DNA of 64,000 bases from Candidatus Cryptobacteroides merdavium (GTDB lineage: Bacteria > Bacteroidota > Bacteroidia > Bacteroidales > UBA932), in contig JADIMO010000035.1 in NCBI GenBank assembly GCA_017694755.1, positions 16,581-80,580 of the forward strand, in the 5' to 3' direction. A program made the translations under genes and the position numbers. The notes beneath the pieces were generated by a model. The model was not told the DNA's origin, made no database searches, and was given only the letters and a program-made list of their open reading frames with translations. Positions 10,066-19,670 of the stretch are shown here, one piece after another; the first letter of the stretch is position 1; each line of letters opens with the position of its first letter.

Positions 10066-11150
10066 CCCTCCGGTTCTTCGGTGAATTCGATTTCAAATAT
10101 CAGCGGTGCATATGCCGGTATGGTGTTTCCGCTGCCGGAATATCCGTAGCCGAAGTTGGACCAGAACAGTCCCGTCGCGCTCTTTACGCCTTTGACGCAG
10201 CTCATGCGCCAAAGGGTCTTGGCAAATCCGGTGATTACGCTGCTTGAACTGCTTCCCATGGTAATGCCGCTGTAGTTCTCTCCCCATGAGACGGACACAG
10301 GCTCATATGTCCTGCCTGAATTGTAGATGTTGTGATCTTTTGCTGTCTTTTCTATTGTGGTGTCGAACACCTGGCCGTTCAGAAGCCGTCCTGTGTAGTT
10401 GATATATACGGTTGTGTCGCTCGGAAACAGTGTGGATGCGGTGTCCGTGTCCATCTTTTCAAAGTCATATTCGATCCCTTCTTCGGAACTGATCACACCT
10501 TCATAATAGAAACCGTATTCGGTAGTGTCGGCGGGTGTCATCTCCACAAAAAGGTCCAGCGGGTCTTTCCCTACGAATCTGGACATGGAGTCCACCTGCC
10601 ATCTTGTGATGTCGTCAGTCTGGTCCACTATCCTTATTTCATATATGGAATTTGTCCCGTCCGTGACATTTGCGAGATATTCCTCCTCAGTGGAGTATCT
10701 GCTGTATGTCATCAGCCAGCCGGGAATGATTGTCCTCCTTTTCCCTCCTACATTCATTCCAGACATTGAATAGTATATGCCGGCCTGCTGTGATGTCCTG
10801 TTCCATACCACCGGACCGTAATAGTTCTGCGGCTGCCATGTGTTCAGTCTCTTGGCCATCAGGCTGTCTGATGTGGCCGAAACATTGCCGGAGAGATCCA
10901 TGGCGGTGTATGTGACGAATACATAGGCGGAATCTGCCGGCTTGCCTTCTCCCGCCGTTTCTTCTTCTATGTATATCCAGTTTTCCGTAGCCGTCAGATC
11001 AGGATGGTGCACATGCATCCATGCATCGAAATATCTCTTTGCAGCTTCATTTGCAGGGGTGCTCATCTGCTTTGCGCAGCCTGCCGCCATCATCAGTGCA
11101 GCTGCAGCTGCTCCGGCCATCAAAAATCCTCTCATATTCATTTCACTCAT
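10062..11150 (-). CDS. FKBP-type peptidyl-prolyl isomerase-like lipoprotein
   Basis: Lipoprotein signal (MMAAGCAKQ); C-terminal DTTVYINYTGRLLNGQVFDTT...GFAKTLWRMSCVKGVKSATGLFWSNFGYGYSG...IPAYAPLIFEIEF. Confidence 0.8.
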   Translation of the reverse strand: MSEMNMRGFLMAGAAAAALMMAAGCAKQMSTPANEAAKRYFDAWMHVHHPDLTATENWIYIEEETAGEGKPADSAYVFVTYTAMDLSGNVSATSDSLMAKRLNTWQPQNYYGPVVWNRTSQQAGIYYSMSGMNVGGKRRTIIPGWLMTYSRYSTEEEYLANVTDGTNSIYEIRIVDQTDDITRWQVDSMSRFVGKDPLDLFVEMTPADTTEYGFYYEGVISSEEGIEYDFEKMDTDTASTLFPSDTTVYINYTGRLLNGQVFDTTIEKTAKDHNIYNSGRTYEPVSVSWGENYSGITMGSSSSSVITGFAKTLWRMSCVKGVKSATGLFWSNFGYGYSGSGNTIPAYAPLIFEIEFTEEPEG

Positions 11151-11182
11151 TCTTCAACCAGCAAATATAATAATATCCTCGC

Positions 11183-11851
11183 TTATTCGGAAACGCTTTC
11201 CACCCTTATGTGATAGGCAAGTGCCGAGTTTGCAGGAATCGTGCCGACCTGCCTGTTGCCGAATCCGTATTTCCCGGAAAAGAGGATCAGGCATTCTTCT
11301 CCGGCCCTCACCCCTTCAAACCCGTAGCGTAGTCCGTCTATCAGTTCATCTTCGGTCAGCCTGACCGTCTTGACACTGTAGTCCGCATCCGTGAGGTTCC
11401 AGCCGCTTTCCTCCGCCACGGCCTGCCAGTTGGTGGCGAACATGTTGGATGCGCTGATACTGCTTGAGAATGTATAGCCGGCATAGTAGAATGACACTGT
11501 TCCGCCCGGGACAAGAGTATTGCCGGACCCGGCCTGGATGATGACGCGGTTCGAACCGTTGTTGTGCACGAGCTCGTAATCCTCGTTGCTTTCCATCAGG
11601 GAGGTGATGTAGCTGTCGATCCTGTCCTCCTGGTTGGAGTAGGTGGTCTCAAGGCTCTGCTTTGCGCAGCCGGCAGCCGCCAAGCACAGGAAAGCCGCCA
11701 GCATTGTCCGCATGCTGCGGCTTTTTGTGCGTACAGTCAGCCCCGTATTGTTGTCTGTCGGCGTTTCCATGCCGTTTTTTGTCCTGTCCATTTTTGCTCT
11801 GTATTGTCTTATATGTGCCGTGTTTTCATCATTTCCCGCCTGTTTCTTCAC
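11183..11851 (-). CDS. FKBP-type peptidyl-prolyl isomerase-like lipoprotein (start uncertain; 11713 possible)
   Basis: AAAGCAKQS lipobox; VSFYYAGYTFS...LIDGLRYGFEGVRAGEECLILFSGKYGFGNRQVGTIPANSALAYHIRVE. Confidence 0.75.
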   Translation of the reverse strand: MKKQAGNDENTAHIRQYRAKMDRTKNGMETPTDNNTGLTVRTKSRSMRTMLAAFLCLAAAGCAKQSLETTYSNQEDRIDSYITSLMESNEDYELVHNNGSNRVIIQAGSGNTLVPGGTVSFYYAGYTFSSSISASNMFATNWQAVAEESGWNLTDADYSVKTVRLTEDELIDGLRYGFEGVRAGEECLILFSGKYGFGNRQVGTIPANSALAYHIRVESVSE

Positions 11852-12899
11852 CGTTCATGAAGGCATGCGTGACCCTCTCCACATATCCGGCTGCTTCAGA
11901 AATGTCTTTGATGTCCTTCGGGGCATACAGCCTTCCACCGGAAGCGAGTTCATGTCCTCCTCCGTTGAAATGCTTTTTCGCGCATCTGTTGGCTGAAACG
12001 CCCTTCTTCGACCTTATTGATACCCTGAAATAGCCGTTGTCCTCTTTTATGAAGATGCTCATCCTTACCTTTCCTATGGAAAGAGGTTCGTTTACGAATC
12101 CTTCGGTCTCTCCTTCCCGGATGCCATATTCCTCCATTGTCTTCCTGTCGAGGATCATGTATGCCACTCCGTCGTCCGTGATCTTCATTTCACTGTATAG
12201 CAGCTTGCCGAGAAGTCTCAGCCTCCTTTCCGGATATTCCTGGTAGAGGTGCCTTAGAAGAGTCTCCCTGTCCACGCCTGCCTCCAGCAGCATTGAAGCC
12301 ATCCGGAGAGTGGAAGGAAAGACGGAGTTGGCAAAATTGTTCGTGTCGGTGGTCATGCCTGCAAAAAGTGAGGTGGCAACACCTGTGCTGAGTGCTTTCG
12401 GGTCTCCGCCCGTCTGCGGAATGGACATCAGTATCCAAAAGAGAAGTTCGGCCGTGGATGATATTTCCGTTTCGGAAAATACGATGCTGAAAAGGCTCCT
12501 GTCAGGGGACAGGTGATGGTCAATCAGCACCTTGTAGCATATGGCATCGGAAAGGGCCTTGCAAAGCACACCGCATCTGGATTCCTCGAACTTGTTGAAG
12601 TCAAGGCAGAATATGAGGTCGCAAGAAGAAATGGTTTCGGTTGCACGGCCCGGGTCGTCTTCCGCGGAAAGTATGAACTTCTTTTCAGCGCTGTCCGCAA
12701 GGAAAGCCAGATTGTCCGGGTACTTGTCAGGGAATATTATATATGTCTCCTTTCCCGATTCCCTAAGAAAACGCATGAGTGCGGTGCAGCTTCCCATGGC
12801 ATCCCCGTCCGGTCTGATGTGGGCGGTGATTGCTATCCGTTCCGCATTGCCGGCCAGTGTGCACAGCCTGCCGATGTTTTCCCTGTCGATACTGTTCAT
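11829..12899 (-). CDS. nrnA: DHH/DHHA1 bifunctional oligoribonuclease/PAP phosphatase, NrnA-like
   Basis: ITAHIRPDGDAMGSCTAL; LIDHHLSPD; GMTTDTNNFANS; VSIRSKKGVSANRCAKKHFNGGGHELASGG. Confidence 0.9.
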   Translation of the reverse strand: MNSIDRENIGRLCTLAGNAERIAITAHIRPDGDAMGSCTALMRFLRESGKETYIIFPDKYPDNLAFLADSAEKKFILSAEDDPGRATETISSCDLIFCLDFNKFEESRCGVLCKALSDAICYKVLIDHHLSPDRSLFSIVFSETEISSTAELLFWILMSIPQTGGDPKALSTGVATSLFAGMTTDTNNFANSVFPSTLRMASMLLEAGVDRETLLRHLYQEYPERRLRLLGKLLYSEMKITDDGVAYMILDRKTMEEYGIREGETEGFVNEPLSIGKVRMSIFIKEDNGYFRVSIRSKKGVSANRCAKKHFNGGGHELASGGRLYAPKDIKDISEAAGYVERVTHAFMNGEETGGK

Positions 12900-12940
12900 T
12901 GTGTCCTTTAAAAAAATGGATTGCAAAATTACAAATTATA

Positions 12941-12971
12941 TTGCATATCATAAATCAAATTTTTAACTTTG
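12941..12971 (+). promoter_or_regulatory. Bacteroidetes-type promoter
   Basis: TTG (12941-12943) - N20 - TAACTTTG (12964-12971). Confidence 0.65.
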
Positions 12972-13004
12972 TCCGGAATTTGAATGAAATAAAAACAATC
13001 ATAC

Positions 13005-13697
13005 ATGAAAATCTTAAAGAATGTTCTAGTCTATTTCATCTTTCCTGTAATCATTATAGGAATGGTGTATGCCGTTGTCCAGAGTGTAATGGAGCCTGTG
13101 AGATTCAACGAGGCCAAGGCCGCGAGGGAAGCAGTGGGCATCCAGAGGCTTAAGGATATCCGTGACCTGCAGGTCGCCTTCAAGGGCGAGTACGGACGTT
13201 TCTCGCCTACAATCGACTCTCTGAAGGATTTCTACAACAACGGGAAGATCAAGCTCGTGATGCAGATCGGTTCTCAGGACGATTCAGTTGCCGTTGAGCA
13301 CACTAATGCCATCAAGAAGAGAAATCCAAGAATCACTTCCCAGCAGATGTATGAAATGTATCTGAAAGGGGACAGGAATCTCGTCTTCCAGATAGAGCGT
13401 GATACTCTTGTAAGGCAGACCATGTTCCTTAACCGTCCTGACTTCAATGTGGATTCGCTTGCAATCGTTCCTTTCAGCGGCGGAGATTCTGTCTATATGG
13501 CTTCTGCCATCAAGACTGTTTCCGGAGTGAAGGTTCCTCTCTTTGAGGCAAGCATGACATACAAGTCGCTTCTCAGAGGCCTGGACAGACAGTTGATAAT
13601 CAATCTTAATGCGGAAAGGGAAGACACAGGTCGCTATCCTGGTCTTAAGGTCGGGAGCATTGATGCGCCAAACAACAATGCCGGAAACTGGGAGTAG
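13005..13697 (+). CDS. Conserved hypothetical protein with N-terminal TM helix, pilin-like layout
   Basis: MKILKNVLVYFIFPVIIIGMVYAVVQSV then LKDIRDLQVAFKGEYGRFSPTIDSLKDFYNNGK; upstream promoter. Confidence 0.8.
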   Translation: MKILKNVLVYFIFPVIIIGMVYAVVQSVMEPVRFNEAKAAREAVGIQRLKDIRDLQVAFKGEYGRFSPTIDSLKDFYNNGKIKLVMQIGSQDDSVAVEHTNAIKKRNPRITSQQMYEMYLKGDRNLVFQIERDTLVRQTMFLNRPDFNVDSLAIVPFSGGDSVYMASAIKTVSGVKVPLFEASMTYKSLLRGLDRQLIINLNAEREDTGRYPGLKVGSIDAPNNNAGNWE

Positions 13698-13722
13698 CCT
13701 TTTTCTGCATTGTTAAGCATAT

Positions 13723-14400
13723 ATGACATATAAAAAGGGAATATCCATTCAAGTGAGCTTGGGTGGATATTCTTTTAGGATAAGGACTGAGGGAGAGACA
13801 AGGGCTTCCGGTTGGTTGAGTCCCGACCGCATCTTCACTGCACCGGAGTTCCAGTCTAGATATGATGATGTGGAGATATTTCTCTTCACTCCGAAGTGTA
13901 CTCTTGTTCCGGCACATTTCTTTGATCCATCAATGGCGAGGGGCATTCTTTCTGAGGTTGTCAATCTGGATGAGGGGGATCAGGTCGAATATGTGGATGT
14001 CCCGTCTGTCGGCGGTGTGATGGTGTATTCCCGTTCAATAGGGGAGACGCTTTCGAAAGTGCTTTCCGATACCGTACTGCGGTCAGACGGCTACAAGGCC
14101 AGGGTCCTTCCTGAACTGTTTGCCATGCTGACGGCAGTGGAAGAGATTCCGGAATACAACAGGATAGTCGCATCGTATGCTGACGGGAGGCTTTATCTTG
14201 TGGTGTCGCAAGGGAAGTCTCTCCAGCTCTGCAATTCCTTTGAAGCGGTGGATTTCACCACTGCCGAGTATTTTATCTTTTTGGTGATGAACAAGCTGCA
14301 GCTGAATCCCGAGGTCTCCACGATATATTTCCGCACGCCGCTTGAATCATCGCAGGAAATGTCGCTGTACAGGTATTTCAAGGCAGTGGAACAAATCTGA
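13723..14400 (+). CDS. DUF3822-like protein
   Basis: ISIQVSLGGYSFRI...SLQLCNSFEAVDFTTAEYFIFLVMNKLQLNPEVSTIYF; located directly upstream of rsmD. Confidence 0.75.
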   Translation: MTYKKGISIQVSLGGYSFRIRTEGETRASGWLSPDRIFTAPEFQSRYDDVEIFLFTPKCTLVPAHFFDPSMARGILSEVVNLDEGDQVEYVDVPSVGGVMVYSRSIGETLSKVLSDTVLRSDGYKARVLPELFAMLTAVEEIPEYNRIVASYADGRLYLVVSQGKSLQLCNSFEAVDFTTAEYFIFLVMNKLQLNPEVSTIYFRTPLESSQEMSLYRYFKAVEQI

Positions 14401-14406
14401 AATGTC

Positions 14407-14979
14407 ATGAGGATAATCGGAGGCGTATTGAAAGGCAAGGCTGTCAATCCCCCTGCCGGGTACAAGGCAAGGCCCACTACGGACTTCGCCCGTGAGGGGC
14501 TTTTCAATGTTCTTGCCAGCAAGTATGAGATGGATGGGCTGGCTGTCCTGGATCTTTTCGGTGGTACCGGAGCCATTTCATTTGAGTTTGCCTCCAGAGG
14601 TGCCGGGGAAGTCTATTGTGTGGAAATGGTTCCGCAGAATGCGGCTTTCATAAAGTCGCAGGCATCCAGGCTCGGGCTGGGAAATGTGACTGTCGTAAGA
14701 CACAATGTATTCGACTTCATCCAGATATGCAGGAAGAGCTTTGACATAGTCTTTGCCGATCCTCCTTATGCGCTGGAAGGACTTGATACCCTGCCGGACA
14801 GGGTGCTTTCTTCTGAAATGCTTTTCCCCGGCGGATATTTCATACTCGAGCATCCTTCCGGGTACTCCTTCGGAACACATCCATATTTCGTTAAGGAAAA
14901 GAAGTACGGCAATGTTCATTTTTCATTCTTTGAAAAGGCCGATCCGCTGCAGATCCAGCATCACGGCCTCAGCCAGTAA
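14407..14979 (+). CDS. rsmD: 16S rRNA (guanine(966)-N(2))-methyltransferase RsmD
   Basis: MRIIGGVLKGKAV...RPTTDFAREGLFNVL...VLDLFGGTGAISFEFASRGA...DIVFADPPYAL. Confidence 0.95.
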   Translation: MRIIGGVLKGKAVNPPAGYKARPTTDFAREGLFNVLASKYEMDGLAVLDLFGGTGAISFEFASRGAGEVYCVEMVPQNAAFIKSQASRLGLGNVTVVRHNVFDFIQICRKSFDIVFADPPYALEGLDTLPDRVLSSEMLFPGGYFILEHPSGYSFGTHPYFVKEKKYGNVHFSFFEKADPLQIQHHGLSQ

Positions 14980-15020
14980 TCTGATACTATTGCCGGTTAA
15001 TCTTATATTGGTAAAGTTTT

Positions 15021-15887
15021 ATGAAACAGACAGTTTTTTCTATGCTCCTTGCATCCGTATGTTTGCTTTCTTCAGGAAACGACATCCAGGCGCAGACGGC
15101 GAAGAGCCTTTTCTGGAAAGCGGACGGAGTGCAGGTCGAGGAGATATTTTCGGAATCCGGAAATGAGTACAAGACTGTAGGACATCATGGTCCTGCCGTC
15201 GAGAATACCCACATGGCATTGAGGATATATTTCAATGACAGCGGTGCCATTGATGTGTATTCCAAGACAGGAAGGGGATTGGAGCTGGCTAAGTACGGAT
15301 GGTATCCGAGTACGGAAGACCAGGAGGCATATGGCCTCGGCTGCGATGAATATATGGTCGGGAAAACGGTAGGTCTCGGCGGTATAGCGCTTTGGGACGG
15401 AAGCCGCGAGGTAAAGCTTGTGGCGACAAAAGGCAGGAGGGCCCGTGTCGGAAAGACCAGGAAGGGGACATTTGCAGAGATGATTTCGTACGGGGTGCCT
15501 TATTCCGGAGATACGGTTGATATCAGTGTACGTGTGGATGTGACTTCCAAGACAAGGAATGCCACTGTCACGGCTGAGGAGCTTAACGGAAAGAAGGTCC
15601 GTTTTCTGACCGGGGTGAACTGGCATGAGGGAGCAAAGGTAAGCTATGGGGAGGAATATATCTGTGTATGGGGAGTGCATCCGGCTGACGTCTCGTCTGA
15701 CCCTTGTCCTGTGGGCGGAGGCATGTTTTTCAGCAAGTCTGATTTCGATGCTCCTGAAAAGACTGATGACATGGTGCGTATCATTTCAAAGCCTGCATCA
15801 CGGATAAAGACCGAAATCGTCGCTGCATCCACTAAGGAAGCCGAGCTTAACAGTGCAAGACGTTTTGAGGCCTATATGGAAAAATAG
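15021..15887 (+). CDS. DUF4861-like protein
   Basis: Secreted protein; GPAVENTHMALRIYFNDSGAIDVYSKTGRGLEL...GLGCDEYMVGKTVGLGGIALWDG; shares layout with 61111-62247. Confidence 0.75.
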   Translation: MKQTVFSMLLASVCLLSSGNDIQAQTAKSLFWKADGVQVEEIFSESGNEYKTVGHHGPAVENTHMALRIYFNDSGAIDVYSKTGRGLELAKYGWYPSTEDQEAYGLGCDEYMVGKTVGLGGIALWDGSREVKLVATKGRRARVGKTRKGTFAEMISYGVPYSGDTVDISVRVDVTSKTRNATVTAEELNGKKVRFLTGVNWHEGAKVSYGEEYICVWGVHPADVSSDPCPVGGGMFFSKSDFDAPEKTDDMVRIISKPASRIKTEIVAASTKEAELNSARRFEAYMEK

Positions 15888-15917
15888 GATTTAATTTCTT
15901 CCGGCCGGGAAAATAAG

Positions 15918-16406
15918 ATGAAAAAAGGAAAGACAGAAAAGACAAATGCGGCCCGTCTGCTGGACAAGGCCGGTATCAGCTATGAACTGATACCTTATGA
16001 GGTGGATGAGAATGATCTTGCCGCAGGGCATATAGCATCGCAGCTGGGTGAACCGATAGAGCAGGTCTTCAAGACACTTGTTCTTGAGGGGGACAGGACC
16101 GGCCATTTCGTTTGCGTGGTTCCGGGTGACACGGAAGTGGACCTGAAGGCTGCGGCAAAGGTTTCGGGCAACAAGAAGTGCGACCTGATTCCGATGAAGG
16201 AGCTGCTTCCTCTTACCGGCTATATCCGCGGCGGATGTTCTCCTGTGGGCATGAAGAAGCCGTTTCCGACATATTTCCATTCCACTGCCCTTGATTTTCC
16301 GTATATCTATGTCAGTGCAGGTGTCCGTGGTCTCCAGTTCAAGATCGCCCCGTCCGACATCATAGGATATGTCGGAGCGCAGACGGCTGATTTGACGAAG
16401 AAATGA
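15918..16406 (+). CDS. ybaK: Cys-tRNA(Pro) deacylase, YbaK/EbsC family
   Basis: TNAARLLDKAGISYELIPYEVDE...VFKTLVLEGDRTGHFVCVVPG...GGCSPVGMKKPFPTYFHSTAL. Confidence 0.93.
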   Translation: MKKGKTEKTNAARLLDKAGISYELIPYEVDENDLAAGHIASQLGEPIEQVFKTLVLEGDRTGHFVCVVPGDTEVDLKAAAKVSGNKKCDLIPMKELLPLTGYIRGGCSPVGMKKPFPTYFHSTALDFPYIYVSAGVRGLQFKIAPSDIIGYVGAQTADLTKK

Positions 16407-16483
16407 ACATAGGTGCGTCTGAAGTAATCTCCATAGGCAGAGGGCAGGCCAGACATTGGATGTGGCCTGCCTTGATGTATGCC

Positions 16484-17785
16484 CTAAAAATGATGATAGT
16501 GCGGCCCGAACCGTTCGAAGGCGGCCCTGTCAAGCATTTCCCGGTGGTCCGGATGAGCCACGCTTATGACGAGCTTTGCCCTCTCCTGCAGGGACTTGCC
16601 ATATAGGTCTACTGCCCCGTATTCCGTCACGAACCAGTGTATGTGTGCCCTTGATGTGACCACGCCTGCACCCTGAAGAAGGGTCGGGGCAATCTTGCTT
16701 TCTCCCCGTTTTGTACAGGAAGGCATGGCTATTATGGCTTTTCCGCCATGTGACAGGGAGGCTCCGTACACGAAATCCACCTGGCCCCCTGTCCCGGAGT
16801 AGAATTTTGTCCCGAGCGAGTCGGCGCACACCTGTCCGGTCAGATCCACCTGCAGGGCTGAATTTATCGCCGTTGTCTTCGGATTCTTCGCTATTGTGTA
16901 CGGGTCATTGGTATATCCCACATCCATCATGGACACCATCGGATTGTCGTCAATGAAGTCATAGCATTCCTTCGAACCCATAAGGAAGGTGGATACCATC
17001 TTGCCCTTGTCTATTCCTTTGTTCGAGCCGTTGATGACTCCTTTTTCTACAAGGGAGAGGACTCCGTCGGCAAACATTTCGGTATGTATCCCGAGGTCTT
17101 TGTGCCCTCCGAGCTGGGCCAGAACCGCATTCGGGATGGCTCCTATGCCCATCTGGAGGCAGGCACCGTCTTCTATCAGTTCCGCGCAGTGCTTTCCGAT
17201 GGCTGTCTCGACCTCGTCAGGTTTGCTGAAATGAGCTTCTTTCAGAGGAGTATCGTCTTCCACGAAGATGTCTATCATGTCGAGCGGGATCATGGCCTGT
17301 CCCCAGGCTCTCGGCACATTGGGGTTGACCACTGCGATTACCGTTCTGGCGCATTCTATGGCGGCAAGCGTCGCATCTACTGATGTACCGAGTGAAACGA
17401 AGCCGTGCCTGTCCGGCGGGCATACCTGTATCATCGCCACATCGCATGGGAGTGCCCCGCAGCGGTAAAGCTTCTGGGTTTCGCTAAGGAGCACCGGGAT
17501 GTAGTCCGAATACCCGCTCTGGACGCTTTTGCGCACATTCGCCCCCACAAAGAATGCCTGGTGGAAGAATACCCCGTCAAATTTAGGGTCCGTGTACGGT
17601 GCATCCCCTTCGGTATGCAGGTGATGTATCTTCACATTCTTCAGCTCCCCGCTTTCGCCCCTTCTGCACAGGGCGTCAATCAATATCCCCGGCGCACTGG
17701 CCACGCTGCTCAAATGTATATGGTCACCTGATTTTACGACACTTACGGCCTCATCTGCCGAAACGAAACGGATTTCCTTTTTCAT
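16484..17785 (-). CDS. Acetyl-CoA hydrolase/transferase family (4-hydroxybutyrate/acetate CoA-transferase-like)
   Basis: VKSGDHIHLSSVASAPGILIDAL...GIGAIPNAVLAQLGGHKDLGIHTEMFADGVLSL...GTGGQVDFVYGASLSHGGKAIIAMPS. Confidence 0.9.
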   Translation of the reverse strand: MKKEIRFVSADEAVSVVKSGDHIHLSSVASAPGILIDALCRRGESGELKNVKIHHLHTEGDAPYTDPKFDGVFFHQAFFVGANVRKSVQSGYSDYIPVLLSETQKLYRCGALPCDVAMIQVCPPDRHGFVSLGTSVDATLAAIECARTVIAVVNPNVPRAWGQAMIPLDMIDIFVEDDTPLKEAHFSKPDEVETAIGKHCAELIEDGACLQMGIGAIPNAVLAQLGGHKDLGIHTEMFADGVLSLVEKGVINGSNKGIDKGKMVSTFLMGSKECYDFIDDNPMVSMMDVGYTNDPYTIAKNPKTTAINSALQVDLTGQVCADSLGTKFYSGTGGQVDFVYGASLSHGGKAIIAMPSCTKRGESKIAPTLLQGAGVVTSRAHIHWFVTEYGAVDLYGKSLQERAKLVISVAHPDHREMLDRAAFERFGPHYHHF

Positions 17786-18004
17786 TCTCTGTTTCAATTA
17801 TGCGGTTTGTCCTGTGTAATTCTTGAAATGATTCGCCAAATATAGCATTTGTTGTTTGAATCCGAAACTTTTTAGCCTTTTCCTGTTGAAAATTATTTAC
17901 AGTTGTCTGCAAAATGCGTCAGTCTGCCTTCCTTTATTTGCTGCGCTGCATTGAAAAAGCGCATGGTGATGTGCCTGGTATGGAAACGGCCGTGGACAAA
18001 AGAA

Positions 18005-18035
18005 TTTGAAGGATTGTGTTAATGTTGTAACTTTG
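18005..18035 (+). promoter_or_regulatory. Bacteroidetes-type promoter for mazG
   Basis: TTTG (18005-18008) - N19 - TAACTTTG (18028-18035). Confidence 0.7.
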
Positions 18036-18057
18036 CGGGGCATAAAATTATGAGAAG

Positions 18058-18879
18058 ATGAAATCAAGGGAAGAGAAGCTCGCCGCATTCGGAAGAATAC
18101 TCGACATTCTGGATGAGTTGCGTGTGAAATGCCCCTGGGACAGGGAGCAGACTACGGAATCGCTGCGGCCGCAGACCATCGAGGAGGTGTATGAGCTGAG
18201 CGATGCCATACTTAAAGGGGATGACCATAACATTTCCAAAGAGCTTGGGGATGTGCTCCTGCATGTGCTCTTCTATGCGAAGATAGGGGAGGAGAAAGGG
18301 ACATACGATATCGTGGACGTAATAAATTTCTTGTGTGACAAACTGATATACCGTCACCCGCATGTCTTTTCATCGACTGAGGTTGCTGACTCCGCCGAGG
18401 TGGTGAAGAACTGGGAGATGCTGAAGATGAAGGAGAAGGACGGGAACAAGAGGGTGCTTTCCGGGGTGCCGGACACTCTGCCGCCGCTTCTGAAGGCATA
18501 CAGGATGCAGGACAAGGCCAGGGGTGTCGGCTTTGACTGGGAAGAGAAGTCGCAGGTGTGGGACAAGGTCAAGGAGGAACTTCGCGAGTATCAGGCTGAG
18601 CTTGACGCGATGGAGAAGGCTCAGGACGGGGAGTCACGCAAGGCCGCTTATGACAGGGCGGAAAACGAACTGGGCGACTATCTTTTCGCCGTGGTGAATG
18701 CCGCCAGACTCTACGGTCTTAACCCTGACACTGCCCTTGAGCGCACATGCGCCAAGTTCAAAAGACGCTTCACCTATCTCGAAGAACATACGATACGGCA
18801 GGGGCGCAGTCTGAAGGACATGACCCTCGCGGAGATGGATGAGCTCTGGGATGAGGCCAAGGCCAAAGAAAAGGAGTGA
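18058..18879 (+). CDS. mazG: Nucleoside triphosphate pyrophosphohydrolase MazG
   Basis: LRVKCPWDREQTTESLRPQTIEEVYELSDAI...KELGDVLLHVLFYAKIGEE. Confidence 0.95.
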   Translation: MKSREEKLAAFGRILDILDELRVKCPWDREQTTESLRPQTIEEVYELSDAILKGDDHNISKELGDVLLHVLFYAKIGEEKGTYDIVDVINFLCDKLIYRHPHVFSSTEVADSAEVVKNWEMLKMKEKDGNKRVLSGVPDTLPPLLKAYRMQDKARGVGFDWEEKSQVWDKVKEELREYQAELDAMEKAQDGESRKAAYDRAENELGDYLFAVVNAARLYGLNPDTALERTCAKFKRRFTYLEEHTIRQGRSLKDMTLAEMDELWDEAKAKEKE

Positions 18880-18881
18880 GG

Positions 18882-19670
18882 ATGACGGAGGACTGGAAGG
18901 AACGGACCCGGATGATGGCCGGGGAGGACGGGCTGAAACGGCTTGAAGATGCCCATGTCGCTGTGATAGGTGTCGGAGGCGTCGGCGGATATGCGGCGGA
19001 GATGATTGTGAGGGCCGGAGCCGGACATCTGCTCATACTGGACAGCGATGAAGTGTCGGTCACGAACAAGAACAGGCAGATTCTCGCCCTCGATTCGACC
19101 ATAGGGAGGCCGAAATGCGATGTGCTCAGGGAAAGGCTTCTGGACATCAATCCGGAGCTTGACCTCACCGTCATAAAGGAATATCTGGATGTGGACACGG
19201 TGGCGTCTGTCCTCTCCGGGCACAGAATTGATTTCCTTGTGGATGCCATCGACACCTTGTCGCCGAAGATGGCTCTGATCAAGTACTGCATGGACAGCCA
19301 TATTCAACTTGTGTCATCGATGGGGGCGGGGGCGAAGTTTGATGCGACCAAGGTACGTCTTGCGGACATATCCAAGTCATTCAACTGCCCTCTCGCCTTC
19401 GTGGTACGCAAGCGTCTGAGGAGGATGGGTATCAGAAAGGGTTTCAAGGTGGTGTTTTCGGAAGAGCTTCCCGTGAAGTCCGCGATAGTGGAATGCGACG
19501 GACGGAACAAGAAGTCGACTGTGGGCACGGTTTCCTATATGCCGGCAGTCTTCGGATGCATCTGTGCCCAGGCTGCCATAACCCATCTGCTCGGGAGCCT
19601 GTCTGTATCTTCCTCGCCTGGACATGAAGCAGCAGGCTCCGATGAAAGTGAAGAAAAATTCATTGATTGA
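18882..19670 (+). CDS. tcdA: tRNA threonylcarbamoyladenosine dehydratase TcdA (ThiF/MoeB family)
   Basis: VAVIGVGGVGGYAAEMIVRAGAGHLLILDSDEVSVTNKNRQ; DAIDTLSPKMALIKYC. Confidence 0.9.
   Translation: MTEDWKERTRMMAGEDGLKRLEDAHVAVIGVGGVGGYAAEMIVRAGAGHLLILDSDEVSVTNKNRQILALDSTIGRPKCDVLRERLLDINPELDLTVIKEYLDVDTVASVLSGHRIDFLVDAIDTLSPKMALIKYCMDSHIQLVSSMGAGAKFDATKVRLADISKSFNCPLAFVVRKRLRRMGIRKGFKVVFSEELPVKSAIVECDGRNKKSTVGTVSYMPAVFGCICAQAAITHLLGSLSVSSSPGHEAAGSDESEEKFID

Noticed and set aside
17800-18004. tRNA or structured RNA in the divergent gap
   Set aside because: No cloverleaf or T-loop signature found by eye
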